Assembly (NCBI RefSeq): GCF_019331725.1
Contig: NZ_JAHBBF010000002.1
Span: 62,001 to 126,000, forward strand
DNA: 64,000 nt
Reading direction: 5' to 3'
Origin: Bifidobacterium saguinibicoloris
GTDB lineage: Bacteria > Actinomycetota > Actinomycetes > Actinomycetales > Bifidobacteriaceae
Part shown: positions 25,175-33,290 of the stretch, piece after piece
How positions within the stretch are numbered: position 1 is the stretch's first letter
Layout of the letters: each line of letters opens with the position of its first letter
Made by a program: the position numbers and the translations under genes
Notes under the pieces: generated by a model
Told to the model about the DNA's origin: nothing
The model's input: the letters and a program-made list of their open reading frames with translations, nothing else
The model's database searches: none

Positions 25175-26824
25175 ATGGGAAACAGCCAAGAACCGCATGA
25201 TTTCAATACTTCCGTGATGCCTTCGGCCCTCACGCCGGCGAAGGTCGCCAAGGCAGCCGCAGGCCTCAGGCTCTACGACACCGCCTCGCACACCACGAGC
25301 GTGTTCACGCCGATCAAGCCGGGCGAGGTCGGCATCTACGTGTGCGGCGCCACCGTGCAGTCGTCGCCGCACATCGGCCACATCCGCGCGGCCGTGGCGT
25401 TCGACATCATCCGCCGCTGGTTCCTCAAGCTCGGCTACAAGGTGACGTTCGTGCGCAACGTCACCGACATCGACGACAAGATCCTCGACAAGGCCGCCGC
25501 CGCGGGCCAGCAGTGGTGGGCGCGCGCCTACTACTACGAGCGCGAGTTCACGCACGCGTACGAGACGCTGGGCGTGCTGCCGCCTACGGTGGAGCCGCGC
25601 GCGACCGGCCACATGTCGGACATGATCGACCTCATCGAACGCATCATCGCGAACGGCCACGGCTACGTGGTGACGGACGCGGACGGCAAGCCCACCGGCA
25701 ACGTGTATTTCGACGTCGCCTCCTGGCCGCACTACGGCGAGCTGACACACCAGAAGCAGACCGCGGAGGTGGACGAGGCGGCGGCCGTGGCGGACCGCAT
25801 GGGCCCGTCCGTCGACGCCGCCGGCGACGACAAGTACAATCCGGTCGATCCGGCGGACGCCTCCCCGGACAAGCACGACCCGCGCGACTTCGCCCTGTGG
25901 AAGGCCCCGAAGGACACCGACCCGCTCGACGCCCGCTGGAACACGCCGTTCGGCGTGGGACGCCCGGGCTGGCACATCGAATGCTCGGCGATGAGCCACC
26001 GCTACCTGAAGGACGGCTTCGACATCCACGGCGGCGGTCTGGACCTGCGGTTCCCGCACCATGAGAACGAGATGGCGCAGACGCGCGCCGCCGGCTACGA
26101 GTCGGCCGCGCGTTGGATGCATTCCGCGTGGGTGACCGCCAAGGGCGAGAAGATGTCGAAGTCCCTGGGCACCGGTCTGTCCGTGCCGAGCGTGCTCGCC
26201 GAGCATTCCGCGTGGGTGGTGCGCTACGCCTTGGGTTCCGTCCAGTACCGTTCGATGCTCGAGTGGTCCGATCAGGCGCTCGTGGAGGCGCAGGCCGCGT
26301 ACGAGCGCATCGCGAACTTCATCGAACGCGCGGGCGTGGCGTTGGGCGGCCAGCCGTCGCGCGACGAGGTGGCGGCCGTGTCCGCCGACGACCTGCCGGC
26401 CGATTTCGTCGCCGCGATGAACGACGACGTGAACGTGTCCGGCGCGACCGCGGCCGTCTTCACCGGCGTGCGCAACGGCAACACGCTGCTGTCCCGTCTC
26501 ACCGACCACGCCGATTCCGACGAGGCCCGCGCCGAGGTGCGCGCCTCTCTGCTCGCGGTGCGCGCGATGCTCGACACGCTGGGTCTCGACCCGCTGGCCG
26601 AGCCGTGGGTGTCCGCCGGTGCGGCGGGCGCCGCCGGCGACGGCGCGGACGAGTCCCCGGAGCACAAGGCGCTCGAGGCGCTAATCGGCGAGCAGCTGAC
26701 CGCCCGCGCCGAGGCCCGCAAGGCCCGTGATTTCGCCAAGGCGGATGCGATCCGCGACGCGTTGGCCACGGCGGGCGTCGCCATCGAGGACGGTCCGCAG
26801 GGCTCCACCTGGTCGCTCAAGTGA
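25175..26824 (+). CDS. cysS: Cysteinyl-tRNA synthetase
   Basis: Class I synthetase of 549 residues that charges tRNA-Cys. The signature HIGH is at 66-69 ([17 protein letters not shown]), the zinc Cys in GIYVCGAT near 57, the second zinc region in [14 protein letters not shown], and KMSKS in [12 protein letters not shown] near 326. The family is usually about 460 residues; the extra length is a 20-residue N-terminal tail, a linker near 205-235 ([20 protein letters not shown]) and a longer C-terminus. No ribosome site precedes the ATG; the -10 spacing points to a leaderless start. An internal ATG at 25217 is less likely. Confidence 0.95.
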   Translation: MGNSQEPHDFNTSVMPSALTPAKVAKAAAGLRLYDTASHTTSVFTPIKPGEVGIYVCGATVQSSPHIGHIRAAVAFDIIRRWFLKLGYKVTFVRNVTDIDDKILDKAAAAGQQWWARAYYYEREFTHAYETLGVLPPTVEPRATGHMSDMIDLIERIIANGHGYVVTDADGKPTGNVYFDVASWPHYGELTHQKQTAEVDEAAAVADRMGPSVDAAGDDKYNPVDPADASPDKHDPRDFALWKAPKDTDPLDARWNTPFGVGRPGWHIECSAMSHRYLKDGFDIHGGGLDLRFPHHENEMAQTRAAGYESAARWMHSAWVTAKGEKMSKSLGTGLSVPSVLAEHSAWVVRYALGSVQYRSMLEWSDQALVEAQAAYERIANFIERAGVALGGQPSRDEVAAVSADDLPADFVAAMNDDVNVSGATAAVFTGVRNGNTLLSRLTDHADSDEARAEVRASLLAVRAMLDTLGLDPLAEPWVSAGAAGAAGDGADESPEHKALEALIGEQLTARAEARKARDFAKADAIRDALATAGVAIEDGPQGSTWSLK

Positions 26825-26887
26825 CGTCGCGACGTATGGCGCCGCGTCCGCGACCGGTCCGTCCGCGACCGGACGATGCATGACCGG

Positions 26888-26935
26888 ACGACGAAGGGGG
26901 CGGAACTTCACGTGAGGTTCCGCCCCCTTCGTCGT
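26888..26935. terminator. Bidirectional terminator between cysS and the CDF-like gene
   Basis: A perfect 19-bp inverted repeat (ACGACGAAGGGGGCGGAAC and its complement) lies between convergent genes. Confidence 0.8.
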
Positions 26936-26966
26936 GACGTGCGCCGCGTACGTCGCGACGACGCCG

Positions 26967-27965
26967 TCAGTCGAACACGAAGTCGACGTCGACGATGTGC
27001 AGCCGCTTCCTCAGTTCCGTCTCCAGCGAACGCTTGCATTCGATGAGGTCCGCGACGTCGATGACGTCGCTCACGCCGGCGAGGTACACGTCGACCGTGT
27101 AGTTCATGCCGGTTTTGAAGATCAGCGTCTTCTCGTATTCGGTGCCTTGCGGCAGATGCCGCAGGGCGACGGCCTCCACGTGCGCGTTCGTCTCGTCGTC
27201 GTCGTGGATGCCGCCGACGAGTTCGACGAACGCCTCCTTTAGGACCCCGAAGGGCTCCCTGATGGTGCACAGCACCAGCGCCACGGTGATGACGAAGTCG
27301 CCGGTGTAGTGGAGGAAGTCGAACGGGCCGTCGGTGGGCAGGATCATCAGCGCCACGGCCACCGCGCCGATGCCGGCGGACATGGCGCCGTCGACGAGCG
27401 TGCTGTTGCATTCGGCCGTGAGCATGGTGCTCGCGTTGCGGATGGACCGGTTGCGTCTCCGGTAGAACACCCACAGGGAGAAGCAAGCGACGACGGTCGC
27501 GATTTCGTAGACGACGACCGGTCCGGTTTCGATGCGCTCGCCCTCGCCGAGCACGAACCAGTCGTAGGCGACCTGGGAGACGTCGAGCAGGGAGTAGACG
27601 AGCAGGGAGAGGGTGAGGATCGCCTTGGCGATCGCGTAGATCGGTTCGAGGGCGAACAGTCCGTTGGGGAACCGTTCGGTGGTGCGCACGGTGCGCGAGG
27701 ACAGGTAGACGGCGATCAGTCCGGACAAGACGGAGATCGCGGTGAAGGAGAAGTCGAGGAACATCGCCTGGAGGCCGGTCATGAAGAAGACGGCCATGCC
27801 GGCGGCGACCTGCGCCGTGTTGACGACGATGCCGACGGTCAGCGCCCGGCGTTCGACCTGTTTGTGGTCGAGGCGGCCGCGCGCGCGTCCGCCTCCGTTC
27901 CCGGTTCCGGTTTCGACTCCGATTCCGCCGGCGTTGCGGATGGTCGCGATGATGTTGTTGGTCAT
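26967..27965 (-). CDS. CDF-like cation efflux transporter
   Basis: A 332-residue membrane protein with about six transmembrane segments (ALTVGIVVNTAQVAAGMAVF; FSFTAISVLSGLIAVYLSS; ILTLSLLVYSLLDVSQVAYD; VVYEIATVVACFSLWVFY) and a cytosolic C-terminal domain (RLHIVDVDFVFD) like that of cation diffusion facilitators. The candidate metal residues are Asp in FLDFSF and Glu/Asp in AECNSTLVDGAMSAG; the usual HxxxD pairs are altered, so substrate and activity are uncertain. The start at 27965 has GGAAGG; the longer frame to 28067 lacks support. Confidence 0.7.
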   Translation of the reverse strand: MTNNIIATIRNAGGIGVETGTGNGGGRARGRLDHKQVERRALTVGIVVNTAQVAAGMAVFFMTGLQAMFLDFSFTAISVLSGLIAVYLSSRTVRTTERFPNGLFALEPIYAIAKAILTLSLLVYSLLDVSQVAYDWFVLGEGERIETGPVVVYEIATVVACFSLWVFYRRRNRSIRNASTMLTAECNSTLVDGAMSAGIGAVAVALMILPTDGPFDFLHYTGDFVITVALVLCTIREPFGVLKEAFVELVGGIHDDDETNAHVEAVALRHLPQGTEYEKTLIFKTGMNYTVDVYLAGVSDVIDVADLIECKRSLETELRKRLHIVDVDFVFD

Positions 27966-28144
27966 ATGGTGGGCCTTCCGTTGCTTGGCTTGTCCGCGTT
28001 GGCCCCGACCCGGCGAAGGGCGCGGCTCACAGCAGTCAAACTCAGGGGTGTCCACGGAGATCGACAAAGGAAGGCCGCACGACTCGGGATCCGATGCGGC
28101 CGACGTGGGTCAATATCCACGGAATTTCTTGCCGTTCCATGGTA

Positions 28145-28218
28145 CCGGACGCCCCCGATGGGGCGACGTCCGGTTTCGCCCGGGGCCCACCGCGTGGGCC
28201 GCCGCGGGTTTTCCCGCG
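28145..28218. other. Hairpin-rich upstream region of ffh
   Basis: Two dyads lie between the divergent CDF-like and ffh genes: CCGGACG/CGTCCGG (28145-28173) and CGCGGG-TTTT-CCCGCG (28203-28218). They precede the ffh promoter and may be a terminator for upstream read-through or an operator. Confidence 0.4.
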
Positions 28219-28225
28219 TGGCGGC

Positions 28226-28231
28226 TAGACT
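28226..28231 (+). promoter_or_regulatory. -10 hexamer TAGACT of ffh
   Basis: TAGACT ends nine bases before the ffh ATG, so the leader would be three bases or less. Confidence 0.5.
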
Positions 28232-28240
28232 TGGCCGATT

Positions 28241-29881
28241 ATGGCAGCATTTAGTTCTTTGACAGACAAGCTCTCGAATGCGTTCAAGCATCTGAAGAGC
28301 AAGGGCAAGCTTTCCGAGACGGACATCGACGGCACGATCCGCGAGATCCGCCGCGCGCTGCTCGACGCCGACGTGGCGCTCGAGGTGGTGCGCCCGTTCA
28401 CCGCGCGCATCCGCGAGCGCGCTCTTGGCACCGAGGTATCCGAGGCGCTGAATCCGGCGCAGCAGGTCGTGAAGATCGTCAACGAGGAGCTGACGGCGGT
28501 GCTCGGCGCCGGCGTGGACCGCCCGCTGAACTTCGCGAAGAACCCGCCGACGATCATCATGCTCGCCGGTCTGCAGGGCGCCGGCAAGACCACGCTGGCC
28601 GGCAAGCTCGGCTACTGGCTGAAGGACGCCGGCCACACGCCGCTGCTCGTGGCGGCCGATCTGCAGCGTCCGAACGCGGTCACCCAGCTGCAGGTGGTGG
28701 GCGAGCGCGCCGGCGTGCCGGTGTACGCGCCGGAGAAGGGCGTGCAGTCCGACGGCGGCGACGCCGTGTCCGCGCCCGGCCTGACCACCGGCGATCCGGT
28801 GAAGGTGGCGCGCGATTCCATCGAGTTCGCGAAGCAGAAGCTGTATGACACGGTCATCATCGATACCGCCGGCCGTCTGGGCGTGGACGAGGAGCTCATG
28901 CGTCAGGCGCGCGACATCCGCGACGCCGTGAACCCGAACGAGATCCTGTTCGTCATCGACGCGATGATCGGCCAGGATGCGGTGCGCACCGCGAAGGCGT
29001 TCGACGAGGGCGTGGACTTCACCGGCGTGGTCCTGTCCAAGCTGGATGGCGACGCCCGCGGCGGCGCGGCCCTGTCCGTGGCGTCCGTCACCGGCAAGCC
29101 GATCCTGTTCGCCTCGAACGGCGAGGGCCTGAAGGACTTCGAGGTGTTCCACCCGGACCGCATGGCCTCCCGCATCCTCGACATGGGCGACATCCTCACG
29201 CTCATCGAGCAGGCGCAGAAGCAGTTCGACGAGGCGCAGGCGCGCGAGGCCGCGCAGAAGATGGCGGAGGGCGAATTCGGTCTGGACGACTTCCTCGCGC
29301 AGCTGCAGCAGGTCCGTAAGCTCGGTTCGATGAAGTCGCTGCTCGGCATGATCCCGGGCATGGCGGCCCACCGCAAGGAGCTGGAGCAGTTCGACGAGCG
29401 CGAGATCGACCGCACGGAGGCCATCATCCGTTCGATGACGCCCGCGGAGCGGCGCAATCCGAAGATCATCGACGGCTCCCGCCGCGCGCGCATCGCCTAT
29501 GGCTCCGGCAACACGGTGTCCGCGGTGAACGCGCTGCTGCAGCGGTTCGAGCAGGCCGCGAAGATGATGAAGCGCATGTCCAACAAGGCCGGCCTGGGCG
29601 GCATGCCCGGTCTCGGCGGCCCGGCCATGGGCGGCGGCAAGAAGAACAAGGGCAAGAACAAGAAGCGCAAGGGCAAGTCCGGCAACCCGATGAAGCGCGA
29701 GGCCGAGGAGAGGGCGTTGCGCGACAAGCTGGCCGGCAAGTCCGGCGCCTCGGGCGGCTCCGCGTTCGCCAAGAAGCCGCAGAATCCGGCGCTGCCGGCC
29801 GGTCTGCAGCAGGCGTTGGATGCGAACGGCGGCGAACTGCCGCCGAACTTCGGCGGCGGCCTGTCCGGTCTGCTTCACTGA
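28241..29881 (+). CDS. ffh: Signal recognition particle protein Ffh
   Basis: GTPase that binds 4.5S RNA and signal sequences and hands ribosomes to FtsY. The 546-residue protein has the N domain (1-95), the G domain with G1 GLQGAGKTT near 108-116, DTAGRLGVDEE, and the VLSKLDGDARGGAALSVASV motif, then the M domain (about 325-460, GMIPGMAAHRKELEQFDERE and the RNA-binding RSMTPAERRNPKII). The C-terminal 80 residues are a Lys/Gly-rich tail (GGKKNKGKNKKRKGKSG), long for the family. No ribosome site is seen. Confidence 0.97.
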   Translation: MAAFSSLTDKLSNAFKHLKSKGKLSETDIDGTIREIRRALLDADVALEVVRPFTARIRERALGTEVSEALNPAQQVVKIVNEELTAVLGAGVDRPLNFAKNPPTIIMLAGLQGAGKTTLAGKLGYWLKDAGHTPLLVAADLQRPNAVTQLQVVGERAGVPVYAPEKGVQSDGGDAVSAPGLTTGDPVKVARDSIEFAKQKLYDTVIIDTAGRLGVDEELMRQARDIRDAVNPNEILFVIDAMIGQDAVRTAKAFDEGVDFTGVVLSKLDGDARGGAALSVASVTGKPILFASNGEGLKDFEVFHPDRMASRILDMGDILTLIEQAQKQFDEAQAREAAQKMAEGEFGLDDFLAQLQQVRKLGSMKSLLGMIPGMAAHRKELEQFDEREIDRTEAIIRSMTPAERRNPKIIDGSRRARIAYGSGNTVSAVNALLQRFEQAAKMMKRMSNKAGLGGMPGLGGPAMGGGKKNKGKNKKRKGKSGNPMKREAEERALRDKLAGKSGASGGSAFAKKPQNPALPAGLQQALDANGGELPPNFGGGLSGLLH

Positions 29882-29894
29882 CCGGTCTTGTCGT

Positions 29895-29931
29895 GAATGG
29901 GCGTCCTCCCTTGTCGGGAGGGCGCCCATTC
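29895..29931 (+). terminator. Terminator of ffh
   Basis: A 16-bp stem (GAATGGGCGTCCTCCC) with one G-U pair and a TTGTC loop, no T run. Confidence 0.7.
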
Positions 29932-29996
29932 CCCGTATTGGACGACGGCGTACCATGGTCGCTACGACGTGCGTCATACGACGAAAGGAGCTTCCC

Positions 29997-31088
29997 ATGC
30001 TGATGATCGCCTTGGCCATCTGGGCCATCGTGTGCGCGGTGTGGATCGCGCTGGGCGCCTTGCCGGCCGGATTGGACGGGTACATGCCGTTGCCGTATCT
30101 CATCGCGTTGTCCCCGTTCCTGTGGATCCCCTCGCTGGCGCTGGCCGCCCTGGCCGCATGGCAGGGAGAGTGGGGCATGACATGGACGTTGGGCGCCCTG
30201 GCGCTGGCGGCGCCGTCGCGTCGCGTCGAATACTGGCGCAAGGGCTTCCGCAGGCGTCCATCACTGGCGGACAGGATCGTCGAGCGGACGCGTCACGACG
30301 ACCACAACCGTGAAACATCACGTGAAACGGAATCCAAGGGCCGTGGAACAGCGCGTGAAACATCCCTGGAGGCGCCGTCGCAGCTGCGGCTCATGACGCT
30401 GAACTGCCGGTTCGGACGTGCGGACGCGGCGGACATCGTACGGCAGGCGCGTGAACGGGACGTCGACGTGCTCGCGTTGGAAGAGGTCTCCGAAAGCCTC
30501 GTCGCGCGGCTCGACGAGGCCGGCATCGCACGGCTCCTCCCCTATCGGCAATCAGGCGAGCCGAAGACCGGCGACAACGGCGGATTCAACATCCTGTTCC
30601 TCCGTCATGAGCCGGCGGCGGGCGTGCCGGACGTCGTCGACATCCCGGCCGCGGACGTCCCGGCCGTCGTCCTGCGCATGGCGGACGGCCGCACCGTCAC
30701 CATCGCCGCCGCGCACACGAAGTCGCCGATGCGCGGATGCGCCCAATGGTCGGCCGGCATCATCGGATTGGGCGAACTCGCCAAGGCCGAACACATCGGC
30801 GACCGGGACATCGCCGTGGTGATGGGCGACCTCAACGCATCCCTCGAACACCCGAGCTTCCGCGCACTGCTCCGATCGGGATTCCGCGACGCGAGCCTCA
30901 CGCAGGGACGGGGACCGAGCCTCACGTTCCCCAGCTGGACGCCGTGGCCGCGCATCGAACTCGACCATATCCTCGCCACGCCGGGCGTCACGTTCCATGA
31001 CGTCGAGCCGGTACGCGTCGCGGGCACCGACCATCTCGCCCTCACCGCCACGCTGCGGCTGCGCGAGGCGCGGATACAGGGGCGTTGA
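29997..31088 (+). CDS. Membrane-anchored endonuclease/exonuclease/phosphatase-fold protein
   Basis: A 363-residue protein. Residues 1-90 hold three hydrophobic segments (MLMIALAIWAIVCAVWIALG; LPYLIALSPFLWIPSLALAA; WTLGALALAAPSRRVEYWRK). After a charged linker, residues 125-360 form an EEP hydrolase domain with all the landmarks: LMTLNCRFGRADAADI, LALEEVSESL, IAAAHTKSP, AVVMGDLNASLEHP, IELDHILATPG and GTDHLALTATLRL. Such membrane EEP proteins are usually extracytoplasmic phosphodiesterases or nucleases; the substrate is unknown. AAAGGAG fixes the start. Confidence 0.85.
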   Translation: MLMIALAIWAIVCAVWIALGALPAGLDGYMPLPYLIALSPFLWIPSLALAALAAWQGEWGMTWTLGALALAAPSRRVEYWRKGFRRRPSLADRIVERTRHDDHNRETSRETESKGRGTARETSLEAPSQLRLMTLNCRFGRADAADIVRQARERDVDVLALEEVSESLVARLDEAGIARLLPYRQSGEPKTGDNGGFNILFLRHEPAAGVPDVVDIPAADVPAVVLRMADGRTVTIAAAHTKSPMRGCAQWSAGIIGLGELAKAEHIGDRDIAVVMGDLNASLEHPSFRALLRSGFRDASLTQGRGPSLTFPSWTPWPRIELDHILATPGVTFHDVEPVRVAGTDHLALTATLRLREARIQGR

Positions 31089-31219
31089 ACGTCCGCTGGC
31101 CACGTCGCAAGGTTGTTCACCGCAGGTTCACCGCGTCCGCCTTCCCAGCCACCCCATACGGGGGTAGCATGGAGTCACAGGGACCGATTGTCGGCCCCTC
31201 CCAAGGAAGGGAGATTCCC

Positions 31220-31516
31220 ATGAGCAACCCGAACGCCAACTATGGAGGCCCCGCCGTCCCGCCGCCGCCCGCCGCGCCGGTGCCGCAGCAGCCGTACCAG
31301 CCGCAGCCTCCGCAGAACGAGAAGACGAACATCTTCGCCATCCTCAGCCTGGTCTTCGGCATCCTCGGAGGCTGGCTGGGCCTGCTGTTCGGCATCATCG
31401 CCATCGTCCAGATCAACAAGAAGGGCGGCAAGGGCAAGGGCCTAGCCATCGCCGGCATCGTCATCTTCCTGGTGTGGATTGTGATCCTCATCGTCATGAA
31501 CGCCGCCGGAGCGTGA
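31220..31516 (+). CDS. DUF4190-type small membrane protein
   Basis: A 98-residue protein with a Pro/Gln-rich cytosolic N-terminus (PVPQQPYQPQPPQNEKTN) and two transmembrane segments (IFAILSLVFGILGGWLGLLF; GLAIAGIVIFLVWIVILIVM) joined by a Gly/Lys loop, the DUF4190 pattern common in actinobacteria. Function unknown. AAGGAAGGGA supports the start. Confidence 0.8.
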   Translation: MSNPNANYGGPAVPPPPAAPVPQQPYQPQPPQNEKTNIFAILSLVFGILGGWLGLLFGIIAIVQINKKGGKGKGLAIAGIVIFLVWIVILIVMNAAGA

Positions 31517-31608
31517 TTCATGCGCCGACCCTGACGTACGTCCGGGCGCACACCGCATACGGACCGTACGTCTTGTGCCGGGACGATATCCGACTTCTTG
31601 GATTCCGT

Positions 31609-31659
31609 GCCCCGGACCGTTTCCGCGCACGCCTCGCGGCGTGTCGGACGGTCCGGGGC
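31609..31659. terminator. Nested hairpin upstream of the rpsP promoter
   Basis: A perfect 12-bp dyad (GCCCCGGACCGT / ACGGTCCGGGGC) encloses a second stem (GCACGCC / GGCGTGT). It ends only seven bases before TATAAT, so it may terminate upstream transcription or shape the rpsP promoter. Confidence 0.6.
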
Positions 31660-31666
31660 GCGGCGC

Positions 31667-31672
31667 TATAAT
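31667..31672 (+). promoter_or_regulatory. -10 element TATAAT of the rpsP unit
   Basis: A consensus TATAAT about 126 bases before the rpsP start, giving a leader of roughly 120 bases. Confidence 0.6.
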
Positions 31673-31797
31673 GGGCCAGTTATTCGCGCGCGCGCGGCGC
31701 CCTCTACACCCCGTGCCGCGAGGAACACGTGGGCTCGGCGAGCTGCGCCCCACAATGCGAACCGAACACACACCCCTCATACATAAGGAGAGCCATT

Positions 31798-32244
31798 TTG
31801 GCAACCAAGATTCGTCTGAAGCGCATGGGTAAGAAGTTCTACGCGTACTACCGCGTGGTGATCATGGATTCCCGTACCAAGCGCGATGGCCGCGCCATCG
31901 AGGAGATCGGTACGTACGATCCGAACACCCAGCCCTCCACGATCAAGATCGACTCCGAGCGCGCCCAGTACTGGCTGGGTGTCGGCGCCCAGCCGACCGA
32001 GCAGGTCTTCAAGCTCCTCAACATCACCGGCGACTGGCAGAAGTTCAAGGGCCTCGACGGTGCCGAAGGCACGCTGAAGACCGCTGAGGCCGGCCCGGAT
32101 GCCGCCGCTCGCGTCGAGGCCGTCGAGGCCGAGGCCCAGAAGCTCAAGGCCGCCAAGTCCGAGGCCGAGGCGAAGGCCAAGGCTGAGGCCGAAGCCGCCG
32201 CCGAGGAGGCCCCGGCCGAGGAGCAGGCCGCCGACGCCGAGTGA
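31798..32244 (+). CDS. rpsP: 30S ribosomal protein S16
   Basis: A 148-residue ribosomal protein. The S16 core is at 1-85 ([56 protein letters not shown]). The rest is a long Ala/Glu/Lys tail typical of actinobacterial S16. The start is a TTG at 31798 (TTG GCA ACC AAG), set by AAGGAGAG at 31785-31792; no ATG fits the core N-terminus. It opens the run rpsP-khpA-rimM-trmD. Confidence 0.95.
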   Translation: MATKIRLKRMGKKFYAYYRVVIMDSRTKRDGRAIEEIGTYDPNTQPSTIKIDSERAQYWLGVGAQPTEQVFKLLNITGDWQKFKGLDGAEGTLKTAEAGPDAAARVEAVEAEAQKLKAAKSEAEAKAKAEAEAAAEEAPAEEQAADAE

Positions 32245-32297
32245 GCCCCGTACAGGCTTCGAAGCAACAGGCACGACAGCAGAAAGGCTGATTGGAC

Positions 32298-32531
32298 ATG
32301 CTCGCACAGGCTGTGGAACACCTCATCAAGAACATCGTCGACTTCCCGGATGACGTCACGGTCAAGTCCCACGAGAACGCGCGCGGCGAACTGCTTCGCG
32401 TGCGCGTGAACCCGGAGGACATCGGCCGCGTCATCGGTCGCTCCGGCCGCACGGCCAACGCGATCCGCACCGTGGTGCAGGCTCTGGCCGACCACAAGGT
32501 GCGCGTCGACATCATGGATGTCCGTCGGTAA
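32298..32531 (+). CDS. khpA: KH-domain RNA-binding protein KhpA
   Basis: A 77-residue single KH domain. The RNA-binding GxxG loop is GRSG in RVIGRSGRTANAIRTVVQAL, preceded by LLRVRVNPEDIGRVIG. KhpA binds RNA with KhpB and is usually encoded between rpsP and rimM, as here. A TTG two codons upstream (32292) is an alternative start; GAAAGG lies 10 bases before the ATG and 4 before the TTG. Confidence 0.9.
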   Translation: MLAQAVEHLIKNIVDFPDDVTVKSHENARGELLRVRVNPEDIGRVIGRSGRTANAIRTVVQALADHKVRVDIMDVRR

Positions 32532-32571
32532 GACGTTCCACGCCTCCAAGGCGACGGTGCCGGCCTTACGG

Positions 32572-32577
32572 TACACT
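32572..32577 (+). promoter_or_regulatory. -10 hexamer TACACT for leaderless rimM
   Basis: TACACT, then seven bases, then the rimM ATG at 32585, with no ribosome site. This suggests an internal promoter within the rpsP-trmD run. Confidence 0.55.
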
Positions 32578-32584
32578 GCCTAGC

Positions 32585-33202
32585 ATGGCAGATCAGCGCA
32601 ATATGCAGGATGACCCTCAGCAGCCCGAGCTGCTGAGGGTTTGTCGTATCGGACGGGCCCAGGGCATGAAGGGCGAGGTCACCGTCCAGGTGTTCACCGA
32701 CGAGCCGGAATGGCGGTTCGAACCGGGGTCCGTATTGTATTCGAAGGACGGCGGAACCGAATACGTGGTGGAATCCTCGCGCACGTTCAAGAAGCGATGG
32801 ATCATCAAACTCGAGGGATGCGACGACCGCAACGCCTCGGAGGCGTTGAACGGCACCGAACTGTATGGCGAGGCCGACGACCCGGATGACATGCTCGAGG
32901 CGGACGAATGGTATCCGAAGGACCTCATCGGGCTTGAGGCACGCATGGACGCGGAGAACGGGCTCGGCGTCGAGGCCGGACGCGTGGTGGGCACGGTGGT
33001 CGACGTCATCGACTCCCCCGCCCAGTCGCTGCTCAAGATCAGACTCGCCGATCCGGTGCAGGTCGGCACCGCGAAGGACGGCACGCCCGTGATGGAGAAG
33101 ACCACCCTGGTGCCGTTCGTCGACGAGCTCGTCCCTGAAATCGACCTCGAAGAGGGCTACCTCACGCTGGATCCGCCGGGCGGTCTGATTCCCGGCCTGT
33201 GA
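32585..33202 (+). CDS. rimM: Ribosome maturation factor RimM
   Basis: A 205-residue 30S assembly factor that binds S19. The RimM N-domain is at 18-110 (LRVCRIGRAQGMKGEVTVQV; FKKRWIIKLEGCDDRNASEA), followed by the PRC-barrel half (EWYPKDLIGLEARMD; GRVVGTVVDVIDSPAQSLLK; LVPFVDELVPEIDLEEGYLT). Length slightly above the usual 170-180. Located between khpA and trmD, its standard place. Confidence 0.95.
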   Translation: MADQRNMQDDPQQPELLRVCRIGRAQGMKGEVTVQVFTDEPEWRFEPGSVLYSKDGGTEYVVESSRTFKKRWIIKLEGCDDRNASEALNGTELYGEADDPDDMLEADEWYPKDLIGLEARMDAENGLGVEAGRVVGTVVDVIDSPAQSLLKIRLADPVQVGTAKDGTPVMEKTTLVPFVDELVPEIDLEEGYLTLDPPGGLIPGL

Positions 33203-33238
33203 GCGTCCTCTCCGTACAGCCATCGACTATCGGATCAT

Positions 33239-33290
33239 AAGCAGCCACCCTATCGCACGGATTCCGCACCGCACGATAGGGTGGTTGCTT
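33239..33290 (+). promoter_or_regulatory. 17-bp stem-loop abutting the trmD start codon
   Basis: AAGCAGCCACCCTATCG (33239-33255) pairs with CGATAGGGTGGTTGCTT (33274-33290), with one G-U pair and an 18-base loop. The right arm ends at the base before the trmD ATG, so the only sequence that could bind ribosomes is buried in the stem. It looks like a translational control element or an attenuator. Confidence 0.65.
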
